Positions 5,139 to 5,363 of a DNA stretch of 5,363 nt are shown here, piece after piece. Under the pieces are notes generated by a model that worked only from the letters and a program-made list of their open reading frames with translations, made no database searches and was not told the DNA's origin. The position numbers and the translations under genes were made by a program. Source of the DNA: Acidimicrobiaceae bacterium (GTDB lineage Bacteria; Actinomycetota; Acidimicrobiia; Acidimicrobiales; Bog-793); the NCBI GenBank assembly GCA_027459565.1, contig DAIDIA010000089.1, positions 1 through 5,363 on the forward strand. Direction: 5' to 3'. The stretch's first letter is position 1. Every line of letters starts with the position of its first letter.

Positions 5139-5363
5139 GCTCCCGGACACGAAACGTCGGCGACGGATCGGGCCGCTCGAGTTCGCGTGCAATCTCGCGG
5201 AGCGTGGAGCGAAGCGTCGCTCGACTGAGTCGTTCGGTGAGTTCGCGATCCGAGGTCGCCGCGACCGGAGGGGGCCGGAACTTGCCGCTCACGCGCAGCT
5301 CGGTGCGGTCATGGTCGATCGCGCGTACTGCGAGCGTTCCCTCGAAATGCGAGACGGGTCCGC
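5053..5363 (-). CDS. C-terminal part of an uncharacterised protein, possibly SRPBCC-fold
   Basis: The last 102 residues of a gene that begins beyond the right edge; the frame is open from the edge to a TGA at 5053-5055. The pattern FEGTLAVRAI, then RTELRVSGKFRPPP, then a helix with RATLRSTLREIARELE (about 48-63 of the visible part) recalls the last strands and long C-terminal helix of SRPBCC (START/polyketide-cyclase-like) proteins, which bind hydrophobic ligands. That is a resemblance by eye, not a match. The remaining 39 residues are Arg/Ser/Glu-rich and show no motif. A GTG inside (5292) could be mistaken for a start, but the coding pattern continues upstream of it. It is on the same strand as the desaturase, 76 bp before it. 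Confidence 0.6.
   Translation of the reverse strand, partial: GPVSHFEGTLAVRAIDHDRTELRVSGKFRPPPVAATSDRELTERLSRATLRSTLREIARELERPDPSPTFRVRERSTDARATDVARAFEVVRSESQISVPRL

Noticed and set aside
4977..5192. N-terminal extension of the desaturase to the ATG at 5192
   Set aside because: The extension is Arg/Ser/Pro-rich, overlaps the upstream coding region in another frame, and the ATG at 4976 has a consensus GGAGG.

Overview
This is a GC-rich window (above 60 % by eye, with strong G/C third-position preference) of ordinary bacterial chromosome, most likely from an actinobacterium. The best clue is the ABC-F ATPase, which resembles the mycobacterial Rv1473 type from end to end. The HtrA-like protease with a long Pro/Gly/Ser-rich cytoplasmic tail and the aerobic acyl desaturase fit the same assignment. 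A more exact placement (for example Acidimicrobiia) would be a guess. There is no phage, transposon, CRISPR array, tRNA or rRNA.

Layout, left to right. Positions 1-1235 hold the N-terminal 411 residues of a membrane-anchored HtrA/DegP-type serine protease on the minus strand; its C-terminus (PDZ region) lies beyond the left edge. Positions 1236-1432 are a 197-bp intergenic stretch with the protease leader, a duplicated CTGAGTCA octamer and a hairpin just past the ABC-F stop codon. Positions 1433-3034 (minus) encode a two-domain ABC-F ATPase. Positions 3035-3147 are a divergent promoter region with a 12-bp imperfect inverted repeat abutting an extended -10 box. Positions 3148-3900 (plus) encode a peptidase S51 / cyanophycinase-like serine hydrolase. 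A 74-bp convergent gap follows, with a strong GC hairpin. Positions 3975-4976 (minus) encode a delta-9-type acyl-CoA/acyl-lipid desaturase. It lies 76 bp downstream of the truncated C-terminal part of another minus-strand gene (5053 to the right edge), tentatively a SRPBCC-fold protein.

The genes do not form an obvious single pathway. The protease (envelope quality control), the desaturase (membrane fluidity) and the ABC-F protein (ribosome-associated ATPase, possibly antibiotic protection) are all plausible stress or housekeeping functions, but joint regulation is not shown. The desaturase and the upstream partial gene could be co-transcribed. I see no convincing new multi-gene system. The observations most worth checking are regulatory: the inverted repeat at the ABC-F promoter, the octamer repeat upstream of the protease, and a split inverted repeat spanning the junction upstream of the desaturase.
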